Source: Pseudomonas sp. A-RE-19 (lineage in GTDB: Bacteria; Pseudomonadota; Gammaproteobacteria; Pseudomonadales; Pseudomonadaceae). From it: a stretch of DNA of 64,000 nt. Shown here piece by piece: positions 8,722 through 17,788 of this stretch. Every line of letters starts with the position of its first letter. The first letter of the stretch is position 1. The stretch covers positions 237,411 to 301,410 of the forward strand of contig NZ_JAHBDQ010000022.1 of assembly GCF_019956555.1 (NCBI RefSeq), written 5' to 3'. The notes below the pieces were generated by a model that saw only the letters and a list, made by a program, of their open reading frames with translations, did not search any database and was not told the origin of the DNA. The translations under genes were made by a program, and so were the position numbers.

Positions 8722-10782
8722 TTAAAGACTGTTGATCAGTGTGCTGAAGATTTCCTGCGCAGCCTTGATGATCTGCGAAGACGCGGTGTAGTACTGCTGA
8801 TACTTGACCAGGTTGCCGGTTTCCTCATCGAGGTCGACACCGGACAGTGAATCGCGAGCGCCCTTGGCGTTGGCCAGGATAGCGTCGGTCGCGGCACTGT
8901 CGAGCTTGCCTTGCGCGGCTTTGGCGCCGACACCCTCGACCAGTTTGCCGTAAGCATCGGTCAGGGAAATGCCTTTACTGGCCGAACCGGTGTCTACAGT
9001 CTGCTTGGTCTGCAAGCCGGCCAGTGCGGTACCGTTGCGGTTGTCCAGCGTACCCGGCTGACTGAGCGTGACATTGATCGCGGTACCGTTACCTGGTGAA
9101 CCGGCCACGGTCATGTCGAAGGTCGCGGTACGCTGCACGGCTGGCGGCCCCGGATCCATGATCGCGGCACCGCTGGCGTCGACCAGTGGAATGCTCAGGC
9201 TGAGCGTATTGTTCTGGCCCGGCACAATGGTGCCGCTGCTAAGTGCATTACCTTTGGCATCGAGCAACTGGTAAGTCTGGGTGGTGCCACCGGTGGCACC
9301 GAAAACCACTTTGACCGGCGTCGAATTCTTCAGCCCATTTTGAATGGCCAGAGTAGTGGCCGAGTCATAGATATCGAACTTCGTGGTCAGGGTCGGTTGA
9401 CCGCTGGCCGGAATCGTCAATGTGCCGCTGCCGCCCGGCGCGATGGCCGCGCCCAACGGTGCCGCGATGGCCAGACGTTTGGAGTCGGTCATCTCGGTCT
9501 TGATGTTGGTCGCCGCGTTGCGGGTCGGGGTGATCTTGAACGTGTCGCCGGCGGCTGCGGTGCCACCGGAGAGCGTCATGGAGAAACCATCGATCACCGG
9601 TGGCGGCGTGGTCAGCGTGCTGAACGCGCCCATGGCGGTGCCTTCAGGCAGACGCTGCACGGTGTAGTTCGTGGCGCTGGTGAAGGTGACCTTGTAATCA
9701 TTGATGGTCAGCTTGCCGCTGTCCTCGATGCTCACGTCGAAGTTGCCTGAGCCGGCGCTGTTGCCGACCGTGGCAACGCTGCGCTGAGCCATTTGCGCGG
9801 CACTGTTGATGCTGTTGAACAGGTTCGAACCGAAGTCACCGTTCTTGTCGATGCCCTGGGCCTGAATGGTGTTCATCTGATCGGCGACGACCAGCGCCAC
9901 GCGCCCCAGCTCATTCATGGCCGGGTCCAGCACGGTGCTGCGATAACGCAACAAACCGCCCATCTCGCCACCGGTCATCACCGAAGTGATGTCGATGGTG
10001 CTCGAACCGCGATTGAGCTGAATGGCCGAACGCGACGGGTCGTCTTTGCCCGGCACCACTTCCAGCTTGCTGGCGGTGCTGCCCATGACCAGCGGCTGAC
10101 CGCTGCCCAGGTAAATGTCGAGGTTACCGTCACGCTCGATCACTTGCGCACCGGTAAAGGTGGACAACTGGCGCACCGTCTCGTTGCGCGCGTCGAGCAA
10201 GTCGTTGGGCTGGCCGCCGGCGTTGGAAACTTCGGAGATCTTCTGGTTCAACTGGGCCACGGTGGCGGCCAGTTTGTTGACCTGATCGGCCATGTCCGCC
10301 AGGTTGCCGTTGATGTTCGCGTTCTGCGTCGTCAACTGGCTGGAGATCGAATTGAACCGGTTGCTCAGGGCTTGCGCATCGCTGAGCAGCAGTTGACGGG
10401 AAGCATCGTCGCCCGGTTTGGCGTTGACGTTCTGTACCGAGGCGAAGAACTTGGTCAGGGCGCCATTGAGGCCGGTGCCGCTGTCCGACAGCAACGCATC
10501 GAGCGGGCTGATCTGCCCGGCGTAGGCCGCCGAGTCGCTGTTGAGCGACGTGGTGGTTTGCAGTTGCGCATCGAGGTAGCTGTTATACACCCGGCGCACA
10601 TCGGCGAGGGTCGTACCGGTGCCGATGTAGACATTGCCGAACTGATTCGAGGCCTTGCTGCCCTGCACGGTTTGCTGGCGTGAGTAACCGGCGGTGTCGG
10701 CGTTGGCAATGTTATTGCCGGTAGTCATCAGCGCGGTTTGGCTAGCGGATAAACCCGACATCCCGATATTGAGCAAACTCAT
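8722..10782 (-). CDS. flgK: flagellar hook-associated protein FlgK
   Basis: First hook-associated protein (HAP1), at the hook end of the junction. The N-terminus MSLLNIGMSGLSASQTALMTTGNNIANADTAG has the rod/hook family signature, with NNIANADT, and the C-terminus VDLDEETGNLVKYQQYYTASSQIIKAAQEIF is the matching family end. At 686 residues it is longer than enteric FlgK (about 547), again from an expanded variable middle. It lies between flgJ (23 bp upstream) and flgL (13 bp downstream) in the same operon. Confidence 0.97.
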   Translation of the reverse strand: MSLLNIGMSGLSASQTALMTTGNNIANADTAGYSRQQTVQGSKASNQFGNVYIGTGTTLADVRRVYNSYLDAQLQTTTSLNSDSAAYAGQISPLDALLSDSGTGLNGALTKFFASVQNVNAKPGDDASRQLLLSDAQALSNRFNSISSQLTTQNANINGNLADMADQVNKLAATVAQLNQKISEVSNAGGQPNDLLDARNETVRQLSTFTGAQVIERDGNLDIYLGSGQPLVMGSTASKLEVVPGKDDPSRSAIQLNRGSSTIDITSVMTGGEMGGLLRYRSTVLDPAMNELGRVALVVADQMNTIQAQGIDKNGDFGSNLFNSINSAAQMAQRSVATVGNSAGSGNFDVSIEDSGKLTINDYKVTFTSATNYTVQRLPEGTAMGAFSTLTTPPPVIDGFSMTLSGGTAAAGDTFKITPTRNAATNIKTEMTDSKRLAIAAPLGAAIAPGGSGTLTIPASGQPTLTTKFDIYDSATTLAIQNGLKNSTPVKVVFGATGGTTQTYQLLDAKGNALSSGTIVPGQNNTLSLSIPLVDASGAAIMDPGPPAVQRTATFDMTVAGSPGNGTAINVTLSQPGTLDNRNGTALAGLQTKQTVDTGSASKGISLTDAYGKLVEGVGAKAAQGKLDSAATDAILANAKGARDSLSGVDLDEETGNLVKYQQYYTASSQIIKAAQEIFSTLINSL

Positions 10783-10805
10783 GGTTCAAACCTTATGCCT
10801 TATGC

Positions 10806-12104
10806 CTATAAAGGCGTGGTGGAAGCGCCCGCCGCAGCGTAGTTTTGGTAACTCGTCATCTGCTTGGCTATCTGCGAAATCTTGCTTGCGTAATCCGGGT
10901 CGGTTGCATACCCGGCTTTTTGCAACTCGCGTACAAACTGTTCTGGGTTATCGGCCGACTTCAGCACATCTTGATAGCGATTATTGCTTTGCAGCAGCGT
11001 TACAAGGTCATGGAAGCTGTCCTTGTAAGAAGCGTAGGAACGGAACTCGGCCGTCTCCTTGACCATCTCGCCATTTCTGAATTCGCTGGTGATCGCCCGG
11101 GCCGAATCGCCCTTCCAGTTACCGCTGGCCTTGATGCCGAACAGGTTGTGGCTGCTGCTGCCATCCTGGGCGCGCATGACCGATTTACCCCAACCTGTTT
11201 CCAGGGCAGCCTGAGCCACCAGATAACGCGGATCGACACCGATGCGGTCGGCGGCTTCTTTGGCCATCGGCAGCATGGTGTTGACGAATTCGTCGGCGGA
11301 GCTGAAGGCTTTCTTCGCCGGCGCCAGGGGTATTTGAGCCATGGCACGACCGTAAATCTGCAGGCGCCCGCTGGCGGTCGTATCCGTTTGCGAAGCCAGC
11401 CAGTCGCCGTTGTACAGCGGGCCGGAACCGGTCTTGGTGCTCTGCGGCAACTGAACGTTGTTCAGCGCCGTTGTGGCGGTCGTTGCCGGGGTCGATACCG
11501 ACGGCACCAGCCCGGCGAGCAAACGGTCGGCCAGTTTCGGCGGCAGCGCCAGACGCCGCTGATTGATCAGCGCCATGTCATTGCGATGAGCGCCCTCGCC
11601 CGCGCTTGCCGGCGTCTTCACCGAGCGTGAAGCCCACAACGGGCGCTCACCATTGAGGCGCGACAGCGGCCCGTGAGTAGCGACCGTACCGGCGGCAATC
11701 GGTGTTTCCACAGCGGCTTTCGCGGCAGCCTGCTTGGCGGCAGACGCTGCCTCGGCCTCACCCGGCGCCATCGGTTTGTTCTTCGACATCTGGCGCATCA
11801 GCACGTCCGCCAGACCAATACCGCCGCCTTCGCGGGACATGGAAATAGCCAACTGCTGGTCGTACATTTCCTGGTATTGCTTGGCTGCCGGTGTGTTGAG
11901 CGGATTATCCTGGCCCAGCGCTTCGGTGGCCGAACGCATGGACTTGAGCATTTCACCAAGGAACAGCGACTCGAATTCCTGCGCGACCTTGCGCATGTTC
12001 GCATCGCTGTTCTTGTCGCCAACCTTGAGCTGGTTCAGGCGATTCAGGTCCGAGTAGGAACCCGAGTCACTGCTGCTGACCAGACCGCTTTTGCGCATAT
12101 CCAT
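10806..12104 (-). CDS. flgJ: flagellar rod assembly protein / peptidoglycan hydrolase FlgJ
   Basis: Periplasmic two-domain protein of 432 residues. The N-terminal third caps the growing rod (KVAQEFESLFLGEMLKSMR; MYDQQLAISMSREGGGIGLADVL). The C-terminal part, from about residue 255, is a glucosaminidase that opens peptidoglycan for the rod: catalytic Glu in AALETGWGKS, then NLFGIKA and a late YATDPDYA. The linker of about 130 residues is Ala/Thr/Pro-rich and longer than in enterics. ATG at 12104 has a GAGGA site 8 bp upstream; a second ATG two codons later is possible. Confidence 0.96.
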   Translation of the reverse strand: MDMRKSGLVSSSDSGSYSDLNRLNQLKVGDKNSDANMRKVAQEFESLFLGEMLKSMRSATEALGQDNPLNTPAAKQYQEMYDQQLAISMSREGGGIGLADVLMRQMSKNKPMAPGEAEAASAAKQAAAKAAVETPIAAGTVATHGPLSRLNGERPLWASRSVKTPASAGEGAHRNDMALINQRRLALPPKLADRLLAGLVPSVSTPATTATTALNNVQLPQSTKTGSGPLYNGDWLASQTDTTASGRLQIYGRAMAQIPLAPAKKAFSSADEFVNTMLPMAKEAADRIGVDPRYLVAQAALETGWGKSVMRAQDGSSSHNLFGIKASGNWKGDSARAITSEFRNGEMVKETAEFRSYASYKDSFHDLVTLLQSNNRYQDVLKSADNPEQFVRELQKAGYATDPDYASKISQIAKQMTSYQNYAAAGASTTPL

Positions 12105-12115
12105 GATCGCCGTCC

Positions 12116-13231
12116 TCAGATCACGATCAGGTCGGCTTGCAACGCGCCGGCCTGCTTCAGCGCTTCGAGGATCGCCATCAAGTCACCCGGTGCCGCGCCG
12201 ACCTGGTTCACCGCTCGGACGATTTCGTCGAGGGTGGTGCCCGGGCCGAACTTGAACATCGGTTTGGCTTCTTGCTGAGCGTTGACCCGCGAGCGCGGCA
12301 CGACCGCCGTCTGCCCGTTGGACAGCGGGCCGGGCTGGCTGACGATCGGGTCTTCGGTGATGGTCACGGTCAGGCTGCCGTGGGTCACGGCGGCCGGGGA
12401 AACCTTGACGTTCTGGCCGATCACGATGGTGCCGGTGCGCGAGTTGATGATGACTTTCGCCACCGCCTGGCCCGGGTCGACTTCAAGGTTTTCGAGGATC
12501 GACAAATAGTCGACCCGCTGACTCGGATCGAGTGGCGCAGTCACGCGGATCGAACCACCGTCGATGGCCTGAGCAACACCAGGGCCTAGCATGTCGTTGA
12601 TCTTGTCGACGATGCGCTTGGCGGTGGTGAAGTCCGAACGGTTGAGGTTCAGGGTCAGGCTATTGCCCTGGTTGAAACCGCTTGGCACTGCACGCTCGAC
12701 CGACGCGCCACCCGGGATACGACCGGCCGACGGAACGTTGACAGTGATCTTCGAACCATCACGCCCCTCGGCATCGAAACCGCCGACCACCAGGTTGCCC
12801 TGAGCGATGGCGTAGACGTTGCCGTCGATACCTTTGAGCGGCGTCAACAGCAAAGTACCGCCACGCAGGCTCTTGGAGTTACCAATGGACGCTACGGTGA
12901 TATCCACCTGCTGACCCGGCTTGGCAAACGCCGGCAAGTCGGCACTGATCGATACTGCCGCGACGTTCTTCAGCTGCACGTTACCCGAACCTGCCGGCAC
13001 CTTGATGCCGAACTGCGAAAGCATGTTGTTGAAGGTCTGCAGGGTGAACGGGGTCTGGGTCGTCTGGTCACCGGTGCCGTTAAGCCCGACCACCAGGCCG
13101 TAGCCGATCAATTGGTTGGAACGCACGCCGGAAATACTGGCGATGTCCTTCAGCCGCTCGGCTTGAGCATCGAAGGCCGCCGTCAGCAACAGGGCGCCCA
13201 CCATAAGGCTTTTCAGATTCAACGTAGCCAC
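12116..13231 (-). CDS. flgI: flagellar P-ring protein FlgI
   Basis: Forms the P-ring around the rod in the peptidoglycan layer. A signal peptide (about residues 1-24, ending FDAQA) is followed by ERLKDIASISGVRSNQLIGYGLVVGLNGTGDQT, the FlgI hallmark, and the C-terminus ends TTLDEIVRAVNQVGAAPGDLMAILEALKQAGAL. Length 371 residues is typical. The start is GTG at 13231, directly against the flgH stop. A TTG three codons later has a better-spaced AGGTGG site and is an alternative. Confidence 0.96.
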   Translation of the reverse strand: MATLNLKSLMVGALLLTAAFDAQAERLKDIASISGVRSNQLIGYGLVVGLNGTGDQTTQTPFTLQTFNNMLSQFGIKVPAGSGNVQLKNVAAVSISADLPAFAKPGQQVDITVASIGNSKSLRGGTLLLTPLKGIDGNVYAIAQGNLVVGGFDAEGRDGSKITVNVPSAGRIPGGASVERAVPSGFNQGNSLTLNLNRSDFTTAKRIVDKINDMLGPGVAQAIDGGSIRVTAPLDPSQRVDYLSILENLEVDPGQAVAKVIINSRTGTIVIGQNVKVSPAAVTHGSLTVTITEDPIVSQPGPLSNGQTAVVPRSRVNAQQEAKPMFKFGPGTTLDEIVRAVNQVGAAPGDLMAILEALKQAGALQADLIVI

Positions 13232-13927
13232 CTAGAAAGGGAACAGCGGGCTGAGGAAGAAACGGTCGAACCAGCCTGGCTGACTCGCATCGGCAAACGC
13301 GCCGGTGCCCGAATAGGTGATGCGTGCATCGGCAACGCGAGTCGACGACACGGTGTTGTCGGTGGCGATGTCATCGGCGCGAACGAGGCCGGCAATCCGC
13401 ACCAGCTCATCACCGGTATTGAGGGTCAGCCACTTCTCGCCACGCACGGCGATGATGCCGTTGGGCAACACGTCGGCGACGGTCACGGTGATCGAACCGG
13501 TCAGGCTGTTGCCCTGCCCGGCTTTACTGTCACCCTTGGTCGCGCGATCGCCGCTATAGCCGGCGTCCAGACTGAGATCACCACTGCCTAACGGGTTATT
13601 CGTGTTGGGCACCGAACCAAACAGCGAGGACAGACCGATGGTGGCCTTGCTGGTCTTGTCGACCTGGGAGTTGGCGTTTTTGCTGGCCTGGGTCTTTTCG
13701 TTCAAGGTGATGGTAATGATGTCACCCACCCGGAACGCCTTGCGGTCGCTGTACAGGTTCTGTTCGAAACCGGCCTGGTAGATCGAGCCGTTATTGGCCG
13801 CAGCCGGCAGCGGCGTGCGCGGCAACACCGGGGCGTAGTAAGGGTCATTGGGTCTCGGCGTCGGACCAACGCAGCCCGCGAGCACGACGACCCCACTCAG
13901 TGCCAGAACAGATACAAAGCGATTCAT
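13232..13927 (-). CDS. flgH: flagellar L-ring lipoprotein FlgH
   Basis: Outer-membrane L-ring subunit, 231 residues. A lipoprotein signal peptide ends in the lipobox LAGC, giving acylated Cys near residue 19. The family segments AFRVGDIITITLNEKTQASKNA and VRGEKWLTLNTGDELVRIAGLVRADDI follow. It sits 52 bp after flgG and abuts flgI. Confidence 0.97.
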   Translation of the reverse strand: MNRFVSVLALSGVVVLAGCVGPTPRPNDPYYAPVLPRTPLPAAANNGSIYQAGFEQNLYSDRKAFRVGDIITITLNEKTQASKNANSQVDKTSKATIGLSSLFGSVPNTNNPLGSGDLSLDAGYSGDRATKGDSKAGQGNSLTGSITVTVADVLPNGIIAVRGEKWLTLNTGDELVRIAGLVRADDIATDNTVSSTRVADARITYSGTGAFADASQPGWFDRFFLSPLFPF

Positions 13928-13979
13928 GACCCTACCTCACGGTGTTGCTGGCGACCTCATGGCCGCCTCATAGACTTGA

Positions 13980-14765
13980 TTACAGATTCTGCGTTACGAA
14001 CGAGAGCATCTGGTCGGCGGTGGAGATCACCTTGGAGTTCATCTCGTAAGCGCGCTGAGTAGTGATCATGTTGACCATCTCTTCAACGGTGCTGACGTTG
14101 GACGTTTCCAGGGTGTTCTGCAGCGTGGTACCGAAACCGGCGAGGCCCGGGGTACCGACTTGCGGCGCGCCGCTGGCAGCGGTTTCCAGGAACAGGTTGT
14201 TACCCACGGCTTGCAGACCGGCCGGGTTGATGAAGTCGGCGGTTTGCAGGTTGCCGATCACCTGGGACGCCGGGTTGCCGGCAACGGTGATGGACACGGT
14301 GCCGTCACGGCCGACGGTGAAGGTCTGGGCGTCGTTCGGAATGACAATCGCCGGCTCCAGGGCGAAGCCGCTGGCGTTGACGATCTGGCCGTTGGAATCC
14401 AGGTGGAACGTACCGTCACGGGTGTAGGACGTGGTGCCATCCGGCTGCAGAATCTGGAAGAAACCGCGACCGTCGATGGCCATGTCCAACGGCTGCTCGG
14501 TGGTTTGCAGGCTACCGGCGGTGAAGTTTTTCTGGGTGCCGACGATGCGCACACCGGTACCCACTTGCAGACCCGACGGCAATTCGCTGTCCTGGGTCGA
14601 CTGGGCGCCTGGCTGGCGTTTGATCTGATACAGCAAGTCCTGGAACTCGGCGCGGTCACGTTTGAAACCCGTGGTCGATACGTTCGCCAGGTTGTTGGAA
14701 ATGGTGGTGAGGTTGGTGTCCTGGGCGGACAGACCTGTTTTGGCAACCCATAGAGCCGGAAGCAT
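13980..14765 (-). CDS. flgG: flagellar distal rod protein FlgG
   Basis: Distal rod subunit, 261 residues, the standard length. The N-terminus MLPALWVAKTGLSAQDTNLTTISNNLANVSTTGFKRDRAEF carries the rod/hook signature (NNLANVSTTGFK). The C-terminus ETSNVSTVEEMVNMITTQRAYEMNSKVISTADQML is the matching helix. It follows flgF by 45 bp. Confidence 0.98.
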   Translation of the reverse strand: MLPALWVAKTGLSAQDTNLTTISNNLANVSTTGFKRDRAEFQDLLYQIKRQPGAQSTQDSELPSGLQVGTGVRIVGTQKNFTAGSLQTTEQPLDMAIDGRGFFQILQPDGTTSYTRDGTFHLDSNGQIVNASGFALEPAIVIPNDAQTFTVGRDGTVSITVAGNPASQVIGNLQTADFINPAGLQAVGNNLFLETAASGAPQVGTPGLAGFGTTLQNTLETSNVSTVEEMVNMITTQRAYEMNSKVISTADQMLSFVTQNL

Positions 14766-14810
14766 TCGATTCTCCTCGTGCGCCTGTTTTACGGCGCGAC
14801 GTTCTGGTAA

Positions 14811-15551
14811 TTAGCTGATCTGCAAGACCCGAGCCATGGCCTGGTCATCGTCTTTGGCGGTGTTCATCATCTTGATATGCAGCTCGAACTGCTTGGACAG
14901 CGCCAGCACCGAGGTCATTTCTTCCACGGCATTGACGTTGCTCGACTCAAGGAACCCGGACACCAGTTTGACGTTGGCATCGGCCTGCGCCGGCTTGCCG
15001 TCCTTGGTGTGGATCGAACCGTCCAGGCCTTTGGTCATGTTCTTGAAGTCCGGATTGACCAGTTTGATGCGGTCGACTTCGGCCATTACGCGCGGGCCTT
15101 CGCCCATCGCGCGAATGCTGATGGTGCCGTCTTCGCCGACTTCGATTTGTTGCTCGGGCGGCACGGCAATCGGCCCGCCATTGCCTACCACCGGCATACC
15201 GTTGCCGGCGCGCAGCACGCCCAAAGCGTCAACGTTCAGGCTGCCGGTGCGCACGTAGCTTTCACCGCCATCGGGGTTCTGCACGGCGATCCAGCCGTTG
15301 CCTTGCACCGCGACATCGAGGTCGCGGCCGGTTTCCACCAGCGCACCCGGGGAGAAGTCGGTGGCCGGACGTTCGCTCATGGCAAACGCACGCGCCGGAA
15401 AGCTGTCACCAAACACCGGCATCGAACGGGCCTGTTCCAGGTCCTTCTGAAAACCGTTGGTAGAGATGTTCGCCAGGTTGTTGGCATGAGCCTTCTGCGC
15501 CAGTGCATTCTGGCTGGCGCCGGTCATTGCCACATAAAGGTACTTGTCCAC
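14811..15551 (-). CDS. flgF: flagellar proximal rod protein FlgF
   Basis: Proximal rod subunit, 246 residues from a GTG start at 15551. That start is chosen because the family N-terminus (M/V)DKYLYVAMTGASQNALAQKAHANNLANISTNGFQ begins there and an AGAGGAAA ribosome binding site lies just upstream; the open frame continues 34 codons further with no family match. It is the first gene of the flgFGHIJKL operon and lies downstream of a sigma-54 type promoter. Confidence 0.96.
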   Translation of the reverse strand: MDKYLYVAMTGASQNALAQKAHANNLANISTNGFQKDLEQARSMPVFGDSFPARAFAMSERPATDFSPGALVETGRDLDVAVQGNGWIAVQNPDGGESYVRTGSLNVDALGVLRAGNGMPVVGNGGPIAVPPEQQIEVGEDGTISIRAMGEGPRVMAEVDRIKLVNPDFKNMTKGLDGSIHTKDGKPAQADANVKLVSGFLESSNVNAVEEMTSVLALSKQFELHIKMMNTAKDDDQAMARVLQIS

Positions 15552-15607
15552 ACTCTTTCCTCTGCATGCCGGACGTTTGCCGCCCACCGCTGTACTGCTG
15601 AGCCATA

Positions 15608-15625
15608 AGCAATTTGCAGACCAAC
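15608..15625 (-). promoter_or_regulatory. sigma-54 (RpoN) promoter of the flgF operon
   Basis: The minus strand reads TTGGTCTGCAAATTGCTT, with the invariant GG and GC separated by exactly 10 nt (CC at 15621-15622 and GC at 15609-15610 on the plus strand). It places a transcription start about 45 nt before the flgF GTG. Pseudomonad flgF operons are known to depend on RpoN with FleQ/FleR, which agrees. Confidence 0.7.
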
Positions 15626-15740
15626 TTTTTTCTGGCGGCGCAGGGCTCGGCAAACAAAGGACTTGAGGGATCTGGAGGGGAAACTGGAAATGTATCGAAG
15701 TCGAAAAACCGGCGGTGTTATGCCGCTTCGCGGCAAAGGA

Positions 15741-15821
15741 TCAAAAGATCGCAGCGTGCCGCAGCTCCTACATTTGGAATGCGGTTTCCTGTAGGAGCTG
15801 CGGCACGCTGCGATCTTTTGA
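15741..15821. repeat. REP pair (family A)
   Basis: Inverted copies of CAAAAGATCGCAGCGTGCCG...CGGCACGCTGCGATCTTTTG around a short spacer. It lies just past the 3' end of phhR, between phhR and the flgF promoter. The stem has AT-rich ends and could stop or stabilise the phhR transcript. Confidence 0.9.
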
Positions 15822-15823
15822 TC

Positions 15824-17386
15824 TTAAAGGCTGCTGTCCTTGCCAACCTCATACTCACGCAACTTGTTGGCAATGGTGGTATGCGAAACCCCCAATCGTT
15901 TGCCCAGTTGCCGACTGCTCGGATGCTCGGAATACAAGCGCTCCAGCACCGCCTTTTCGAAGCGCCCGACAATTTCGTCCAGCCCGCCCTCAAGGGAGAA
16001 ATCGCCAAGCGGCTGACGCACGCCGTAGTCCGGCAGTCGAATGTGTTCGGCTTTGACGGTGCCGCCGTCGCACAGGGATACCGCCTGGAACAGCACGTTT
16101 TCCAACTGCCGCACATTGCCCGGCCAATGGTAGTGACTGAGCCGCTCCATCGCCGCCGGCGCCAGTTTCGGCAACGGGCAACCGATCTGCCGACTGGCCT
16201 GATCGAGGAAGTGCTCCACCAGCGGCGTCAAACCGTCGAGGCATTCGCGCAACGGCGGGATGTGCAGCGAGAGCACGTTCAAGCGATGGTACAAATCCTG
16301 GCGAAACTCACCGCGAGCGCACAGTTCGGACAAGTCCACTTGAGTCGCGCAGATCACCCGCACATCCAGATAGACCTCTTCATCGCTGCCGACCCGACGG
16401 AAACAGCCGTCCTGCAGAAAGCGCAGCAATTTCACCTGCAAGCGCGGGCTCATTTCACCGACGCCATCGAGGAACAACGTACCGCCCGCCGTCAGCTCCA
16501 ACAGCCCGAGCTTGCCTTCGGCCCGCGCCCCTTCGAAAGCGCCAGGGCCGTAGCCAAACAATTCGGTCTCGGCCATGGACTCCGGCAGACCGGCGCAGTT
16601 GAGCGCCATCAGTGGTGATTGCCCACGCGGGCTCGCCAGGTGACAGGCCCGCGCCAACAACTCTTTGCCGGTGCCGGTTTCGCCTTCTATCAAGAGCGGC
16701 GCATCCAGCGGTGCCATGCGCCGCGCTTCGCGCACCACAGCCGCCATCACTTTCGAGCTCTGGAAAATACTGTCGAAGCCGCGCAATTCCTGCTTGCGTA
16801 CGTTATAGATGCGCTCACCCACCCGATCAGCGCGATGCAACGTCAACACCGCACCGGCCATGGCCTCGCTTTCGTCATGCTCCGATTGCAGTGGCGCGAT
16901 GTCGGCGAGAAACACGTCACCCTTGACCTTGACCCGCAAGCCGTTGATCCGCGACTTGTTGGCGCGCACCAGCTCCGGCAAATCAAAATCCTCGGCGTAC
17001 CGCGACAGCGGAATCCCCGGCACTTCATCCACCCGCACCCCGAGCAACTGCGCCGCCGCACGGTTGGCCGCGACGATAGAGCCGCCCATGTCGATCGACA
17101 GCACCGGAAACTCCAGGGCCCCGAGCAAGGCGTTGAGCTCCATGTGCCGACGTTCGCTGGGCATCAGCCCTACGCGCTTGACGCCGAATACCCCGGCAAT
17201 CGCCTCGAACTTCGGACGCAACGCCTGGAACTGAATGTTGATCAGGTTCGGACAGTGCAGATAGATCGCATTGCCGTGCTCACCGCCCACTTCGCCGCGG
17301 GCGACGTTGATTCCGTACTCGACCAGCAGGTTGAGAATGTCGCGCAGGATACCGATGCGGTTCTGGCAGTGGACTTTGATACGCAT
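15824..17386 (-). CDS. phhR: TyrR-family transcriptional regulator PhhR
   Basis: Aromatic-amino-acid-responsive regulator of the divergent phhABC operon. The start at 17386 (MRIKVHCQNRIGILRDIL) gives 520 residues, matching known PhhR. Domains: ACT about 1-75, PAS about 80-185, AAA+ about 205-435 with Walker A GETGTGKE, and a C-terminal Fis-type HTH (GKRLGVSHTTIANKLREY). The sigma-54 contact motif GAFTGA is replaced by GAFEGA, in line with TyrR proteins that act at sigma-70 promoters. A 15-codon upstream extension was rejected because the ACT domain begins at 17386. Confidence 0.95.
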   Translation of the reverse strand: MRIKVHCQNRIGILRDILNLLVEYGINVARGEVGGEHGNAIYLHCPNLINIQFQALRPKFEAIAGVFGVKRVGLMPSERRHMELNALLGALEFPVLSIDMGGSIVAANRAAAQLLGVRVDEVPGIPLSRYAEDFDLPELVRANKSRINGLRVKVKGDVFLADIAPLQSEHDESEAMAGAVLTLHRADRVGERIYNVRKQELRGFDSIFQSSKVMAAVVREARRMAPLDAPLLIEGETGTGKELLARACHLASPRGQSPLMALNCAGLPESMAETELFGYGPGAFEGARAEGKLGLLELTAGGTLFLDGVGEMSPRLQVKLLRFLQDGCFRRVGSDEEVYLDVRVICATQVDLSELCARGEFRQDLYHRLNVLSLHIPPLRECLDGLTPLVEHFLDQASRQIGCPLPKLAPAAMERLSHYHWPGNVRQLENVLFQAVSLCDGGTVKAEHIRLPDYGVRQPLGDFSLEGGLDEIVGRFEKAVLERLYSEHPSSRQLGKRLGVSHTTIANKLREYEVGKDSSL

Positions 17387-17433
17387 ATAAAGGCCCGAAA
17401 AAGCGGTGAGTGAGGTTAATGCCGAGCGCACAA

Positions 17434-17525
17434 CCTGTGGGAGCGGGCTTGCTCGCGAAAGCGGACTGTCTGATACATCAATGTCGGATGTGCCGACGCT
17501 TTCGCGGGCAGCCCGCTCCCACAGG
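17434..17525. repeat. REP pair (family B)
   Basis: Inverted copies of CCTGTGGGAGCGGGCTTGCTCGCGAAAGC between phhR and phhA, separated by a short spacer. It belongs to the TGTGGGAGCGAGC family. Confidence 0.85.
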
Positions 17526-17648
17526 GGTATTCGCAGTGACTCGGACGTATTTTTTTACTGAGCGGCTCAATTGGTCGTCAAGATTATGTGACACCCATGA
17601 GCCATTTCAAACCCGTAAATATCAATACTTGCGCCACAGCAGCCAATC

Positions 17649-17666
17649 CGTAACGAATACTTTACG
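17649..17666. promoter_or_regulatory. PhhR/TyrR box upstream of phhA
   Basis: CGTAACGAATACTTTACG fits the TyrR-type operator TGTAAA-N6-TTTACA, with both GTAA and TTTAC half-sites and the 6-nt spacer. It is 123 bp before the phhA ATG in the phhR-phhA intergenic region, a suitable site for activation by PhhR. Confidence 0.65.
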
Positions 17667-17788
17667 AAAAGAGAGGATTTTTCCTACTTTCAACGAGAAT
17701 CACCTGCTGCAACACGGCGCACCTTGGGGTATTTCTAGGTCCATAGCTGTACACACAACAAGAACGAATCCCCTAGCAGGAGAGCAGC

